Positions 47,391 to 60,825 of a stretch of 64,000 bases of DNA are shown here, piece by piece. Origin of the DNA: Anomaloglossus baeobatrachus (lineage: Eukaryota; Chordata; Amphibia; Anura; Aromobatidae); the NCBI RefSeq assembly GCF_048569485.1, contig NW_027445223.1:1-64000 (forward strand), in the 5' to 3' direction. The translations under genes were made by a program, and so were the position numbers. The number at the start of each line of letters is the position of its first letter. The stretch's first letter is position 1. The notes under the pieces are model-generated. The model did not search any database, was not told the DNA's origin, and was given only the letters and a program-made list of their open reading frames with translations.

Positions 47391-48781
47391 CTTCTTAACC
47401 CAGTTTCCAAAAGCAGAACTCAATTCACCTGATTCATATTAGCCCGATTTAATGAATTGGAAGAAAGCATACGTCTTCATATGCACCTCAATTTGGCCCA
47501 TTCACTTTTCACACTTCCTCCTTTTGTTTTTTATCTTTCACACTTTTGACTTTCTTTATTCATCCAAATAGCAAACTCATCACCACTCAACCTGACCAAC
47601 TCGGCTATGTCCCGTGCTGCAGTTCTCTGTCTTATCTAGATCATTTGCAATTGAATGGAATAGATCCCTTTTGGACAAAGTGGATTCACCTGCTGCTGCA
47701 GTGACCACAGGTGTGATAAGATCTAGAATTGGCATCTGGTGCGATCTCTCCGCTTCCACTCCAAAGAAAGTTACCTGTTTATTCCTATCATGCATTGGTT
47801 TTTGGGGTTTTCTTTGAGTAATGATGATCTCTTTAGTAGTCTGTTGGCGCCCTCTCCTGGAGGAATAGTTTGCTTGCTCTTGGACATTCTAAAAGAGAGG
47901 TCATGATAGACATTGAGCTTCTGAGCTCAATTGGGGACAGTCATGGGTGATGAATGTTTGCAACCTGCTGCAAAGCCTCATACCGCAATATAAGGAACGT
48001 CAAATACTAAGAAAGGGCGGCCTATGAAAGAATTACTACTTTCAATAAGTACACTTAAACGGCTAATTGGGAATAGAAAAACTGTAAAAAGCCCTCTGAG
48101 AAAGCCCCCCTCTAACCTTTGATAGTAAGCTTTTCTGTAGTCTGCCTGTTGATGTATTTTCCGTTTGAACTGTGCACAACATGAAGAGACGGAACACTGG
48201 CGGCTTGTCACAATGCCCCCGCTGACATCACAATAGCGCTGCTGCCTAGAAAACAAGCTGCGCAGCAGAAATTGTTCTTTGGGTGGGAGGGTGGGCTAGT
48301 GTAAGGAGGGGGCAAGCTCTTTTTTTCCCGGGTGGTAGGGGGATGACAGGAGAAGGGATGCGGGTGGTGAGAAGGGTACAGAGGGCAGGGTTTGGGGGCT
48401 GGGAAGGAAAGGGAAAAGATTAGGGTTTGGGGATGATGAAAGGGCTTTCTACGGGTAAGGATGGCAAAGGGTGGCAGTGACGGAAAGTCAGGCAACCTGT
48501 CCTGTCCGTCTTTTTGTATCGTGAATTGGAAAGACTGCAAGGGGGAGGGGAGTTGCTTGCGCCCTAAAGGAGGAGTTATTCAGATTCATTGCAGTGGGGG
48601 GCGGCGGCTGCAAAACGCACCATTCTTCTTGTTTTTGCTCTGCAAAGCAGCCTTTTCAAGGGTTGGCTTGGGTGACAAAATGTCTTCTGTAGGCGTGGGT
48701 TTGTCTCCCTCTCGCTCTCTCTCCCTAAGATGTGTCCGGCATAGGCCAGGGTGCCACTCGAGGCCCAAACCAATTCTGGTT

Positions 48782-48969
48782 ATCGCTTCTCGGCCTTTTG
48801 GCTAAGATCAAGTGTAGTATCTGTTCTTATCAGTTTAATATCTGATACGTCCCCTATCTGGGGACCATATATTAAATGGATTTTTAGAACAGGGAGATGG
48901 AAAAAGAGCTTGCTCTGTCCACTCCACGCATTGACCTGGTATTGCAGTACCTCCAGGAACGGTGCACCC
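48782..48969 (+). ncRNA. U2 snRNA, array B copy with A-type nt 178
   Basis: Complete gene lying between two insertion-bearing units. Uniquely in array B it has A at nt 178 (48959), as in array A and human U2. The rest of the unit is type B, with a private G-to-A change at 48271. It may retain the ancestral base or have gained it by short-tract gene conversion. Confidence 0.96.
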
Positions 48970-50397
48970 CTTCTTAACCCAGTTTCCAAAAGCAGAACTC
49001 AATTCACCTGATTCATATTAGCCCGATTTAATGAATTGGAAGAAAGCATACGTCTTCATATGCACCTCAATTTGGCCCATTCACTTTTCACACTTCCTCC
49101 TTTTGTTTTTTATCTTTCACACTTTTGACTTTCTTTATTCATCCAAATAGCAAACTCATCACCACTCAACCTGACCAACTCGGCTATGTCCCGTGCTGCA
49201 GTTCTCTGTCTTATCTAGATCATTTGCAATTGAATGGAATAGATCCCTTTTGGACAAAGTGGATTCACCTGCTGCTGCAGTGACCACAGGTGTGATAAGA
49301 TCTAGAATTGGCATCTGGTGCGATCTCTCCGCTTCCACTCCAAAGAAAGTTACCTGTTTATTCCTATCATGCATTGGTTTTTGGGGTTTTCTTTGAGTAA
49401 TGATGATCTCTTTAGTAGTCTGTTGGCGCCCTCTCCTGGAGGAATAGTTTGCTTGCTCTTGGACATTCTAAAAGAGAGGTCATGATAGACATTGAGCTTC
49501 TGAGCTCAATTGGGGACAGTCATGGGTGATGAATGTTTGCAACCTGCTGCAAAGCCTCATACCGCAATATAAGGAACGTCAAATACTAAGAAAGGGCGGC
49601 CTATGAAAGAATTACTACTTTCAATAAGTACACTTAAACGGCTAATTGGGAATAGAAAAACTGTAAAAAGCCCTCTGAGAAAGCCCCCCTCTAACCTTTG
49701 ATAGTAAGCTTTTCTGTAGTCTGCCTGTTGATGTATTTTCCGTTTGAACTGTGCACAACATGAAGAGACGGAACACTGGCGGCTTGTCACAATGCCCCCG
49801 CTGACATCACAATAGCGCTGCTGCCTAGAAAACAAGCTGCGCAGCAGAAGTTGTTCTTTGGGTGGGAGGGTGGGCTAGTGTAAGGAGGGGGCAAGCTCTT
49901 TTTTTCCCGGGTGGTAGGGGGATGACAGGAGAAGGGATGCGGGTGGTGAGAAGGGTACAGAGGGCAGGGTTTGGGGGCTGGGAAGGAAAGGGAAAAGATT
50001 AGGGTTTGGGGATGATGAAAGGGCTTTCTACGGGTAAGGATGGCAAAGGGTGGCAGTGACGGAAAGTCAGGCAACCTGTCCTGTCCGTCTTTTTGTATCG
50101 TGAATTGGAAAGACTGCAAGGGGGAGGGGAGTTGCTTGCGCCCTAAAGGAGGAGTTATTCAGATTCATTGCAGTGGGGGGCGGCGGCTGCAAAACGCACC
50201 ATTCTTCTTGTTTTTGCTCTGCAAAGCAGCCTTTTCAAGGGTTGGCTTGGGTGACAAAATGTCTTCTGTAGGCGTGGGTTTGTCTCCCTCTCGCTCTCTC
50301 TCCCTAAGATGTGTCCGGCATAGGCCAGGGTGCCACTCGAGGCCCAAACCAATTCTGGTTATCGCTTCTCGGCCTTTTGGCTAAGATCAAGTGTAGT

Positions 50398-51200
50398 GTT
50401 GTTCGAAGAGGTGGTTTAAGCTCCAGGCCACCTTAGTACAATGATTCAATGCACACTGGAAGGTTGCGCTTGCTAGTACTCTGGGTGGATAGTATATTCA
50501 TCTAGTGGAAAACATGGCCCTACCAGGATCGAGGCTATTAGACTGAGTAAGGATGGGGGGCTATGGTACAACGTGCCCCAGGACTGACGACCCTGGAGTG
50601 AGTCTGAGCTTGCTGGCTTGGGACCCCGGCAAGCCTTGGGCTCTGTAGCACACGGTACCTTGCCTTTTCATACTTTTTGAGCATATTACCCTATCCAGGC
50701 CTTCTGGCTAGGAAGGGAAATTTTTATAATCCCGGTCGGAGGTCTGGTCAGCTTTGGGCTGAGAAACTAACACCCTGTTGGAGGTCCGGGTCAGCTTCGG
50801 CTGAGAAACCAACACCCGGTTGGAGGTCTGGGTCAGCTTCGGCTGAGAAACCAACACCCGGTTGGAGGTCCGGTTAGCCTTGGGCTGAGAAACCAACACC
50901 GGTTGACGGTCCGGGCAGTTTCGGCTGCGAAACCAACAACTAGTAGCTCTCTACTCCACTTGGGTAAGATGCCTGGGTGGACGCTGGGAGCAACGACAAG
51001 GCTCAACCAGGCTTCGGCTTGGGGGAGCACCGAAGATCCCTGACCCTTGCTGTGGCCTTCTGGCTCGGAGGGACAGGGTTGATTTTTGGGGACCCTCTCC
51101 TCACGGTGGGGTCCACACGAATCCTAGCCTTTGCACTGTTTTTGGTGTGACTTCGGTCATGCATTTTTTGTGGTGCTTTGGAAAGCTTCATTAAATCAAA
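50398..51200 (+). mobile_element. Unrecognised U2-inserted element, copy 2 (803 bp)
   Basis: Colinear with 44672-45468, with about 11 substitutions (roughly 1.4%) and a tail six bases longer (CATTAAATCAAA against CATTAA). Four of the changes lie upstream of the minisatellite in or near the segment at about 50460-50590. Different tails and much higher divergence than the flanking U2 units point to a separate insertion from an active family rather than duplication of the first copy. Confidence 0.75.
50734..50939 (+). repeat. Minisatellite of the second 0.8-kb element
   Basis: Same five units and unit count as in copy 1, with a few substitutions, so unit number was stable between the two insertions. 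Confidence 0.85.
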
Positions 51201-52742
51201 ATCTGTTCTTATCAGTTTAATATCTGATACGTCCCCTATCTGGGGACCATATATTAAATGGATTTTTAGAACAGGGAGATGGAAAAAGAGCTTGCTCTGT
51301 CCACTCCACGCATTGACCTGGTATTGCAGTACCTCCAGGACCGGTGCACCCCTTCTTAACCCAGTTTCCAAAAGCAGAACTCAATTCACCTGATTCATAT
51401 TAGCCCGATTTAATGAATTGGAAGAAAGCATACGTCTTCATATGCACCTCAATTTGGCCCATTCACTTTTCACACTTCCTCCTTTTGTTTTTTATCTTTC
51501 ACACTTTTGACTTTCTTTATTCATCCAAATAGCAAACTCATCACCACTCAACCTGACCAACTCGGCTATGTCCCGTGCTGCAGTTCTCTGTCTTATCTAG
51601 ATCATTTGCAATTGAATGGAATAGATCCCTTTTGGACAAAGTGGATTCACCTGCTGCTGCAGTGACCACAGGTGTGATAAGATCTAGAATTGGCATCTGG
51701 TGCGATCTCTCCGCTTCCACTCCAAAGAAAGTTACCTGTTTATTCCTATCATGCATTGGTTTTTGGGGTTTTCTTTGAGTAATGATGATCTCTTTAGTAG
51801 TCTGTTGGCGCCCTCTCCTGGAGGAATAGTTTGCTTGCTCTTGGACATTCTAAAAGAGAGGTCATGATAGACATTGAGCTTCTGAGCTCAATTGGGGACA
51901 GTCATGGGTGATGAATGTTTGCAACCTGCTGCAAAGCCTCATACCGCAATATAAGGAACGTCAAATACTAAGAAAGGGCGGCCTATGAAAGAATTACTAC
52001 TTTCAATAAGTACACTTAAACGGCTAATTGGGAATAGAAAAACTGTAAAAAGCCCTCTGAGAAAGCCCCCCTCTAACCTTTGATAGTAAGCTTTTCTGTA
52101 GTCTGCCTGTTGATGTATTTTCCGTTTGAACTGTGCACAACATGAAGAGACGGAACACTGGCGGCTTGTCACAATGCCCCCGCTGACATCACAATAGCGC
52201 TGCTGCCTAGAAAACAAGCTGCGCAGCAGAAGTTGTTCTTTGGGTGGGAGGGTGGGCTAGTGTAAGGAGGGGGCAAGCTCTTTTTTTCCCGGGTGGTAGG
52301 GGGATGACAGGAGAAGGGATGCGGGTGGTGAGAAGGGTACAGAGGGCAGGGTTTGGGGGCTGGGAAGGAAAGGGAAAAGATTAGGGTTTGGGGATGATGA
52401 AAGGGCTTTCTACGGGTAAGGATGGCAAAGGGTGGCAGTGACGGAAAGTCAGGCAACCTGTCCTGTCCGTCTTTTTGTATCGTGAATTGGAAAGACTGCA
52501 AGGGGGAGGGGAGTTGCTTGCGCCCTAAAGGAGGAGTTATTCAGATTCATTGCAGTGGGGGGCGGCGGCTGCAAAACGCACCATTCTTCTTGTTTTTGCT
52601 CTGCAAAGCAGCCTTTTCAAGGGTTGGCTTGGGTGACAAAATGTCTTCTGTAGGCGTGGGTTTGTCTCCCTCTCGCTCTCTCTCCCTAAGATGTGTCCGG
52701 CATAGGCCAGGGTGCCACTCGAGGCCCAAACCAATTCTGGTT

Positions 52743-52930
52743 ATCGCTTCTCGGCCTTTTGGCTAAGATCAAGTGTAGTATCTGTTCTTATCAGTTTAAT
52801 ATCTGATACGTCCCCTATCTGGGGACCATATATTAAATGGATTTTTAGAACAGGGAGATGGAAAAAGAGCTTGCTCTGTCCACTCCACGCATTGACCTGG
52901 TATTGCAGTACCTCCAGGACCGGTGCACCC
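52743..52930 (+). ncRNA. U2 snRNA, first intact array B copy after the insertion cluster
   Basis: Same as B copy 1, with C at nt 178 and the 3' box intact. Confidence 0.97.
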
Positions 52931-54321
52931 CTTCTTAACCCAGTTTCCAAAAGCAGAACTCAATTCACCTGATTCATATTAGCCCGATTTAATGAATTGG
53001 AAGAAAGCATACGTCTTCATATGCACCTCAATTTGGCCCATTCACTTTTCACACTTCCTCCTTTTGTTTTTTATCTTTCACACTTTTGACTTTCTTTATT
53101 CATCCAAATAGCAAACTCATCACCACTCAACCTGACCAACTCGGCTATGTCCCGTGCTGCAGTTCTCTGTCTTATCTAGATCATTTGCAATTGAATGGAA
53201 TAGATCCCTTTTGGACAAAGTGGATTCACCTGCTGCTGCAGTGACCACAGGTGTGATAAGATCTAGAATTGGCATCTGGTGCGATCTCTCCGCTTCCACT
53301 CCAAAGAAAGTTACCTGTTTATTCCTATCATGCATTGGTTTTTGGGGTTTTCTTTGAGTAATGATGATCTCTTTAGTAGTCTGTTGGCGCCCTCTCCTGG
53401 AGGAATAGTTTGCTTGCTCTTGGACATTCTAAAAGAGAGGTCATGATAGACATTGAGCTTCTGAGCTCAATTGGGGACAGTCATGGGTGATGAATGTTTG
53501 CAACCTGCTGCAAAGCCTCATACCGCAATATAAGGAACGTCAAATACTAAGAAAGGGCGGCCTATGAAAGAATTACTACTTTCAATAAGTACACTTAAAC
53601 GGCTAATTGGGAATAGAAAAACTGTAAAAAGCCCTCTGAGAAAGCCCCCCTCTAACCTTTGATAGTAAGCTTTTCTGTAGTCTGCCTGTTGATGTATTTT
53701 CCGTTTGAACTGTGCACAACATGAAGAGACGGAACACTGGCGGCTTGTCACAATGCCCCCGCTGACATCACAATAGCGCTGCTGCCTAGAAAACAAGCTG
53801 CGCAGCAGAAGTTGTTCTTTGGGTGGGAGGGTGGGCTAGTGTAAGGAGGGGGCAAGCTCTTTTTTTCCCGGGTGGTAGGGGGATGACAGGAGAAGGGATG
53901 CGGGTGGTGAGAAGGGTACAGAGGGCAGGGTTTGGGGGCTGGGAAGGAAAGGGAAAAGATTAGGGTTTGGGGATGATGAAAGGGCTTTCTACGGGTAAGG
54001 ATGGCAAAGGGTGGCAGTGACGGAAAGTCAGGCAACCTGTCCTGTCCGTCTTTTTGTATCGTGAATTGGAAAGACTGCAAGGGGGAGGGGAGTTGCTTGC
54101 GCCCTAAAGGAGGAGTTATTCAGATTCATTGCAGTGGGGGGCGGCGGCTGCAAAACGCACCATTCTTCTTGTTTTTGCTCTGCAAAGCAGCCTTTTCAAG
54201 GGTTGGCTTGGGTGACAAAATGTCTTCTGTAGGCGTGGGTTTGTCTCCCTCTCGCTCTCTCTCCCTAAGATGTGTCCGGCATAGGCCAGGGTGCCACTCG
54301 AGGCCCAAACCAATTCTGGTT

Positions 54322-54509
54322 ATCGCTTCTCGGCCTTTTGGCTAAGATCAAGTGTAGTATCTGTTCTTATCAGTTTAATATCTGATACGTCCCCTATCTG
54401 GGGACCATATATTAAATGGATTTTTAGAACAGGGAGATGGAAAAAGAGCTTGCTCTGTCCACTCCACGCATTGACCTGGTATTGCAGTACCTCCAGGACC
54501 GGTGCACCC
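54322..54509 (+). ncRNA. U2 snRNA, array B copy
   Basis: Same as B copy 1. Confidence 0.97.
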
Positions 54510-55900
54510 CTTCTTAACCCAGTTTCCAAAAGCAGAACTCAATTCACCTGATTCATATTAGCCCGATTTAATGAATTGGAAGAAAGCATACGTCTTCATA
54601 TGCACCTCAATTTGGCCCATTCACTTTTCACACTTCCTCCTTTTGTTTTTTATCTTTCACACTTTTGACTTTCTTTATTCATCCAAATAGCAAACTCATC
54701 ACCACTCAACCTGACCAACTCGGCTATGTCCCGTGCTGCAGTTCTCTGTCTTATCTAGATCATTTGCAATTGAATGGAATAGATCCCTTTTGGACAAAGT
54801 GGATTCACCTGCTGCTGCAGTGACCACAGGTGTGATAAGATCTAGAATTGGCATCTGGTGCGATCTCTCCGCTTCCACTCCAAAGAAAGTTACCTGTTTA
54901 TTCCTATCATGCATTGGTTTTTGGGGTTTTCTTTGAGTAATGATGATCTCTTTAGTAGTCTGTTGGCGCCCTCTCCTGGAGGAATAGTTTGCTTGCTCTT
55001 GGACATTCTAAAAGAGAGGTCATGATAGACATTGAGCTTCTGAGCTCAATTGGGGACAGTCATGGGTGATGAATGTTTGCAACCTGCTGCAAAGCCTCAT
55101 ACCGCAATATAAGGAACGTCAAATACTAAGAAAGGGCGGCCTATGAAAGAATTACTACTTTCAATAAGTACACTTAAACGGCTAATTGGGAATAGAAAAA
55201 CTGTAAAAAGCCCTCTGAGAAAGCCCCCCTCTAACCTTTGATAGTAAGCTTTTCTGTAGTCTGCCTGTTGATGTATTTTCCGTTTGAACTGTGCACAACA
55301 TGAAGAGACGGAACACTGGCGGCTTGTCACAATGCCCCCGCTGACATCACAATAGCGCTGCTGCCTAGAAAACAAGCTGCGCAGCAGAAGTTGTTCTTTG
55401 GGTGGGAGGGTGGGCTAGTGTAAGGAGGGGGCAAGCTCTTTTTTTCCCGGGTGGTAGGGGGATGACAGGAGAAGGGATGCGGGTGGTGAGAAGGGTACAG
55501 AGGGCAGGGTTTGGGGGCTGGGAAGGAAAGGGAAAAGATTAGGGTTTGGGGATGATGAAAGGGCTTTCTACGGGTAAGGATGGCAAAGGGTGGCAGTGAC
55601 GGAAAGTCAGGCAACCTGTCCTGTCCGTCTTTTTGTATCGTGAATTGGAAAGACTGCAAGGGGGAGGGGAGTTGCTTGCGCCCTAAAGGAGGAGTTATTC
55701 AGATTCATTGCAGTGGGGGGCGGCGGCTGCAAAACGCACCATTCTTCTTGTTTTTGCTCTGCAAAGCAGCCTTTTCAAGGGTTGGCTTGGGTGACAAAAT
55801 GTCTTCTGTAGGCGTGGGTTTGTCTCCCTCTCGCTCTCTCTCCCTAAGATGTGTCCGGCATAGGCCAGGGTGCCACTCGAGGCCCAAACCAATTCTGGTT

Positions 55901-56088
55901 ATCGCTTCTCGGCCTTTTGGCTAAGATCAAGTGTAGTATCTGTTCTTATCAGTTTAATATCTGATACGTCCCCTATCTGGGGACCATATATTAAATGGAT
56001 TTTTAGAACAGGGAGATGGAAAAAGAGCTTGCTCTGTCCACTCCACGCATTGACCTGGTATTGCAGTACCTCCAGGACCGGTGCACCC
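55901..56088 (+). ncRNA. U2 snRNA, array B copy
   Basis: Same as B copy 1. Confidence 0.97.
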
Positions 56089-57479
56089 CTTCTTAACCCA
56101 GTTTCCAAAAGCAGAACTCAATTCACCTGATTCATATTAGCCCGATTTAATGAATTGGAAGAAAGCATACGTCTTCATATGCACCTCAATTTGGCCCATT
56201 CACTTTTCACACTTCCTCCTTTTGTTTTTTATCTTTCACACTTTTGACTTTCTTTATTCATCCAAATAGCAAACTCATCACCACTCAACCTGACCAACTC
56301 GGCTATGTCCCGTGCTGCAGTTCTCTGTCTTATCTAGATCATTTGCAATTGAATGGAATAGATCCCTTTTGGACAAAGTGGATTCACCTGCTGCTGCAGT
56401 GACCACAGGTGTGATAAGATCTAGAATTGGCATCTGGTGCGATCTCTCCGCTTCCACTCCAAAGAAAGTTACCTGTTTATTCCTATCATGCATTGGTTTT
56501 TGGGGTTTTCTTTGAGTAATGATGATCTCTTTAGTAGTCTGTTGGCGCCCTCTCCTGGAGGAATAGTTTGCTTGCTCTTGGACATTCTAAAAGAGAGGTC
56601 ATGATAGACATTGAGCTTCTGAGCTCAATTGGGGACAGTCATGGGTGATGAATGTTTGCAACCTGCTGCAAAGCCTCATACCGCAATATAAGGAACGTCA
56701 AATACTAAGAAAGGGCGGCCTATGAAAGAATTACTACTTTCAATAAGTACACTTAAACGGCTAATTGGGAATAGAAAAACTGTAAAAAGCCCTCTGAGAA
56801 AGCCCCCCTCTAACCTTTGATAGTAAGCTTTTCTGTAGTCTGCCTGTTGATGTATTTTCCGTTTGAACTGTGCACAACATGAAGAGACGGAACACTGGCG
56901 GCTTGTCACAATGCCCCCGCTGACATCACAATAGCGCTGCTGCCTAGAAAACAAGCTGCGCAGCAGAAGTTGTTCTTTGGGTGGGAGGGTGGGCTAGTGT
57001 AAGGAGGGGGCAAGCTCTTTTTTTCCCGGGTGGTAGGGGGATGACAGGAGAAGGGATGCGGGTGGTGAGAAGGGTACAGAGGGCAGGGTTTGGGGGCTGG
57101 GAAGGAAAGGGAAAAGATTAGGGTTTGGGGATGATGAAAGGGCTTTCTACGGGTAAGGATGGCAAAGGGTGGCAGTGACGGAAAGTCAGGCAACCTGTCC
57201 TGTCCGTCTTTTTGTATCGTGAATTGGAAAGACTGCAAGGGGGAGGGGAGTTGCTTGCGCCCTAAAGGAGGAGTTATTCAGATTCATTGCAGTGGGGGGC
57301 GGCGGCTGCAAAACGCACCATTCTTCTTGTTTTTGCTCTGCAAAGCAGCCTTTTCAAGGGTTGGCTTGGGTGACAAAATGTCTTCTGTAGGCGTGGGTTT
57401 GTCTCCCTCTCGCTCTCTCTCCCTAAGATGTGTCCGGCATAGGCCAGGGTGCCACTCGAGGCCCAAACCAATTCTGGTT

Positions 57480-57667
57480 ATCGCTTCTCGGCCTTTTGGC
57501 TAAGATCAAGTGTAGTATCTGTTCTTATCAGTTTAATATCTGATACGTCCCCTATCTGGGGACCATATATTAAATGGATTTTTAGAACAGGGAGATGGAA
57601 AAAGAGCTTGCTCTGTCCACTCCACGCATTGACCTGGTATTGCAGTACCTCCAGGACCGGTGCACCC
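57480..57667 (+). ncRNA. U2 snRNA, array B copy
   Basis: Same as B copy 1. Confidence 0.97.
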
Positions 57668-59058
57668 CTTCTTAACCCAGTTTCCAAAAGCAGAACTCAA
57701 TTCACCTGATTCATATTAGCCCGATTTAATGAATTGGAAGAAAGCATACGTCTTCATATGCACCTCAATTTGGCCCATTCACTTTTCACACTTCCTCCTT
57801 TTGTTTTTTATCTTTCACACTTTTGACTTTCTTTATTCATCCAAATAGCAAACTCATCACCACTCAACCTGACCAACTCGGCTATGTCCCGTGCTGCAGT
57901 TCTCTGTCTTATCTAGATCATTTGCAATTGAATGGAATAGATCCCTTTTGGACAAAGTGGATTCACCTGCTGCTGCAGTGACCACAGGTGTGATAAGATC
58001 TAGAATTGGCATCTGGTGCGATCTCTCCGCTTCCACTCCAAAGAAAGTTACCTGTTTATTCCTATCATGCATTGGTTTTTGGGGTTTTCTTTGAGTAATG
58101 ATGATCTCTTTAGTAGTCTGTTGGCGCCCTCTCCTGGAGGAATAGTTTGCTTGCTCTTGGACATTCTAAAAGAGAGGTCATGATAGACATTGAGCTTCTG
58201 AGCTCAATTGGGGACAGTCATGGGTGATGAATGTTTGCAACCTGCTGCAAAGCCTCATACCGCAATATAAGGAACGTCAAATACTAAGAAAGGGCGGCCT
58301 ATGAAAGAATTACTACTTTCAATAAGTACACTTAAACGGCTAATTGGGAATAGAAAAACTGTAAAAAGCCCTCTGAGAAAGCCCCCCTCTAACCTTTGAT
58401 AGTAAGCTTTTCTGTAGTCTGCCTGTTGATGTATTTTCCGTTTGAACTGTGCACAACATGAAGAGACGGAACACTGGCGGCTTGTCACAATGCCCCCGCT
58501 GACATCACAATAGCGCTGCTGCCTAGAAAACAAGCTGCGCAGCAGAAGTTGTTCTTTGGGTGGGAGGGTGGGCTAGTGTAAGGAGGGGGCAAGCTCTTTT
58601 TTTCCCGGGTGGTAGGGGGATGACAGGAGAAGGGATGCGGGTGGTGAGAAGGGTACAGAGGGCAGGGTTTGGGGGCTGGGAAGGAAAGGGAAAAGATTAG
58701 GGTTTGGGGATGATGAAAGGGCTTTCTACGGGTAAGGATGGCAAAGGGTGGCAGTGACGGAAAGTCAGGCAACCTGTCCTGTCCGTCTTTTTGTATCGTG
58801 TATTGGAAAGACTGCAAGGGGGAGGGGAGTTGCTTGCGCCCTAAAGGAGGAGTTATTCAGATTCATTGCAGTGGGGGGCGGCGGCTGCAAAACGCACCAT
58901 TCTTCTTGTTTTTGCTCTGCAAAGCAGCCTTTTCAAGGGTTGGCTTGGGTGACAAAATGTCTTCTGTAGGCGTGGGTTTGTCTCCCTCTCGCTCTCTCTC
59001 CCTAAGATGTGTCCGGCATAGGCCAGGGTGCCACTCGAGGCCCAAACCAATTCTGGTT

Positions 59059-59246
59059 ATCGCTTCTCGGCCTTTTGGCTAAGATCAAGTGTAGTATCTG
59101 TTCTTATCAGTTTAATATCTGATACGTCCCCTATCTGGGGACCATATATTAAATGGATTTTTAGAACAGGGAGATGGAAAAAGAGCTTGCTCTGTCCACT
59201 CCACGCATTGACCTGGTATTGCAGTACCTCCAGGACCGGTGCACCC
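59059..59246 (+). ncRNA. U2 snRNA, array B copy
   Basis: RNA same as B copy 1. Private A-to-T changes lie upstream at 58801 and in the following spacer at 59574. Confidence 0.97.
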
Positions 59247-60637
59247 CTTCTTAACCCAGTTTCCAAAAGCAGAACTCAATTCACCTGATTCATATTAGCC
59301 CGATTTAATGAATTGGAAGAAAGCATACGTCTTCATATGCACCTCAATTTGGCCCATTCACTTTTCACACTTCCTCCTTTTGTTTTTTATCTTTCACACT
59401 TTTGACTTTCTTTATTCATCCAAATAGCAAACTCATCACCACTCAACCTGACCAACTCGGCTATGTCCCGTGCTGCAGTTCTCTGTCTTATCTAGATCAT
59501 TTGCAATTGAATGGAATAGATCCCTTTTGGACAAAGTGGATTCACCTGCTGCTGCAGTGACCACAGGTGTGATTAGATCTAGAATTGGCATCTGGTGCGA
59601 TCTCTCCGCTTCCACTCCAAAGAAAGTTACCTGTTTATTCCTATCATGCATTGGTTTTTGGGGTTTTCTTTGAGTAATGATGATCTCTTTAGTAGTCTGT
59701 TGGCGCCCTCTCCTGGAGGAATAGTTTGCTTGCTCTTGGACATTCTAAAAGAGAGGTCATGATAGACATTGAGCTTCTGAGCTCAATTGGGGACAGTCAT
59801 GGGTGATGAATGTTTGCAACCTGCTGCAAAGCCTCATACCGCAATATAAGGAACGTCAAATACTAAGAAAGGGCGGCCTATGAAAGAATTACTACTTTCA
59901 ATAAGTACACTTAAACGGCTAATTGGGAATAGAAAAACTGTAAAAAGCCCTCTGAGAAAGCCCCCCTCTAACCTTTGATAGTAAGCTTTTCTGTAGTCTG
60001 CCTGTTGATGTATTTTCCGTTTGAACTGTGCACAACATGAAGAGACGGAACACTGGCGGCTTGTCACAATGCCCCCGCTGACATCACAATAGCGCTGCTG
60101 CCTAGAAAACAAGCTGCGCAGCAGAAGTTGTTCTTTGGGTGGGAGGGTGGGCTAGTGTAAGGAGGGGGCAAGCTCTTTTTTTCCCGGGTGGTAGGGGGAT
60201 GACAGGAGAAGGGATGCGGGTGGTGAGAAGGGTACAGAGGGCAGGGTTTGGGGGCTGGGAAGGAAAGGGAAAAGATTAGGGTTTGGGGATGATGAAAGGG
60301 CTTTCTACGGGTAAGGATGGCAAAGGGTGGCAGTGACGGAAAGTCAGGCAACCTGTCCTGTCCGTCTTTTTGTATCGTGAATTGGAAAGACTGCAAGGGG
60401 GAGGGGAGTTGCTTGCGCCCTAAAGGAGGAGTTATTCAGATTCATTGCAGTGGGGGGCGGCGGCTGCAAAACGCACCATTCTTCTTGTTTTTGCTCTGCA
60501 AAGCAGCCTTTTCAAGGGTTGGCTTGGGTGACAAAATGTCTTCTGTAGGCGTGGGTTTGTCTCCCTCTCGCTCTCTCTCCCTAAGATGTGTCCGGCATAG
60601 GCCAGGGTGCCACTCGAGGCCCAAACCAATTCTGGTT

Positions 60638-60825
60638 ATCGCTTCTCGGCCTTTTGGCTAAGATCAAGTGTAGTATCTGTTCTTATCAGTTTAATATCTG
60701 ATACGTCCCCTATCTGGGGACCATATATTAAATGGATTTTTAGAACAGGGAGATGGAAAAAGAGCTTGCTCTGTCCACTCCACGCATTGACCTGGTATTG
60801 CAGTACCTCCAGGACCGGTGCACCC
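60638..60825 (+). ncRNA. U2 snRNA, array B copy
   Basis: Same as B copy 1. Confidence 0.97.

Larger units (their letters stand above)
50361..51351 (+). pseudogene. U2 snRNA gene split by the 0.8-kb element, second copy
   Basis: U2 nt 1-37 lie at 50361-50397 and nt 38-188 at 51201-51351. The cut is at the same bond as in the 44635 and 47011 genes, and no U2 base is missing. Confidence 0.95.
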
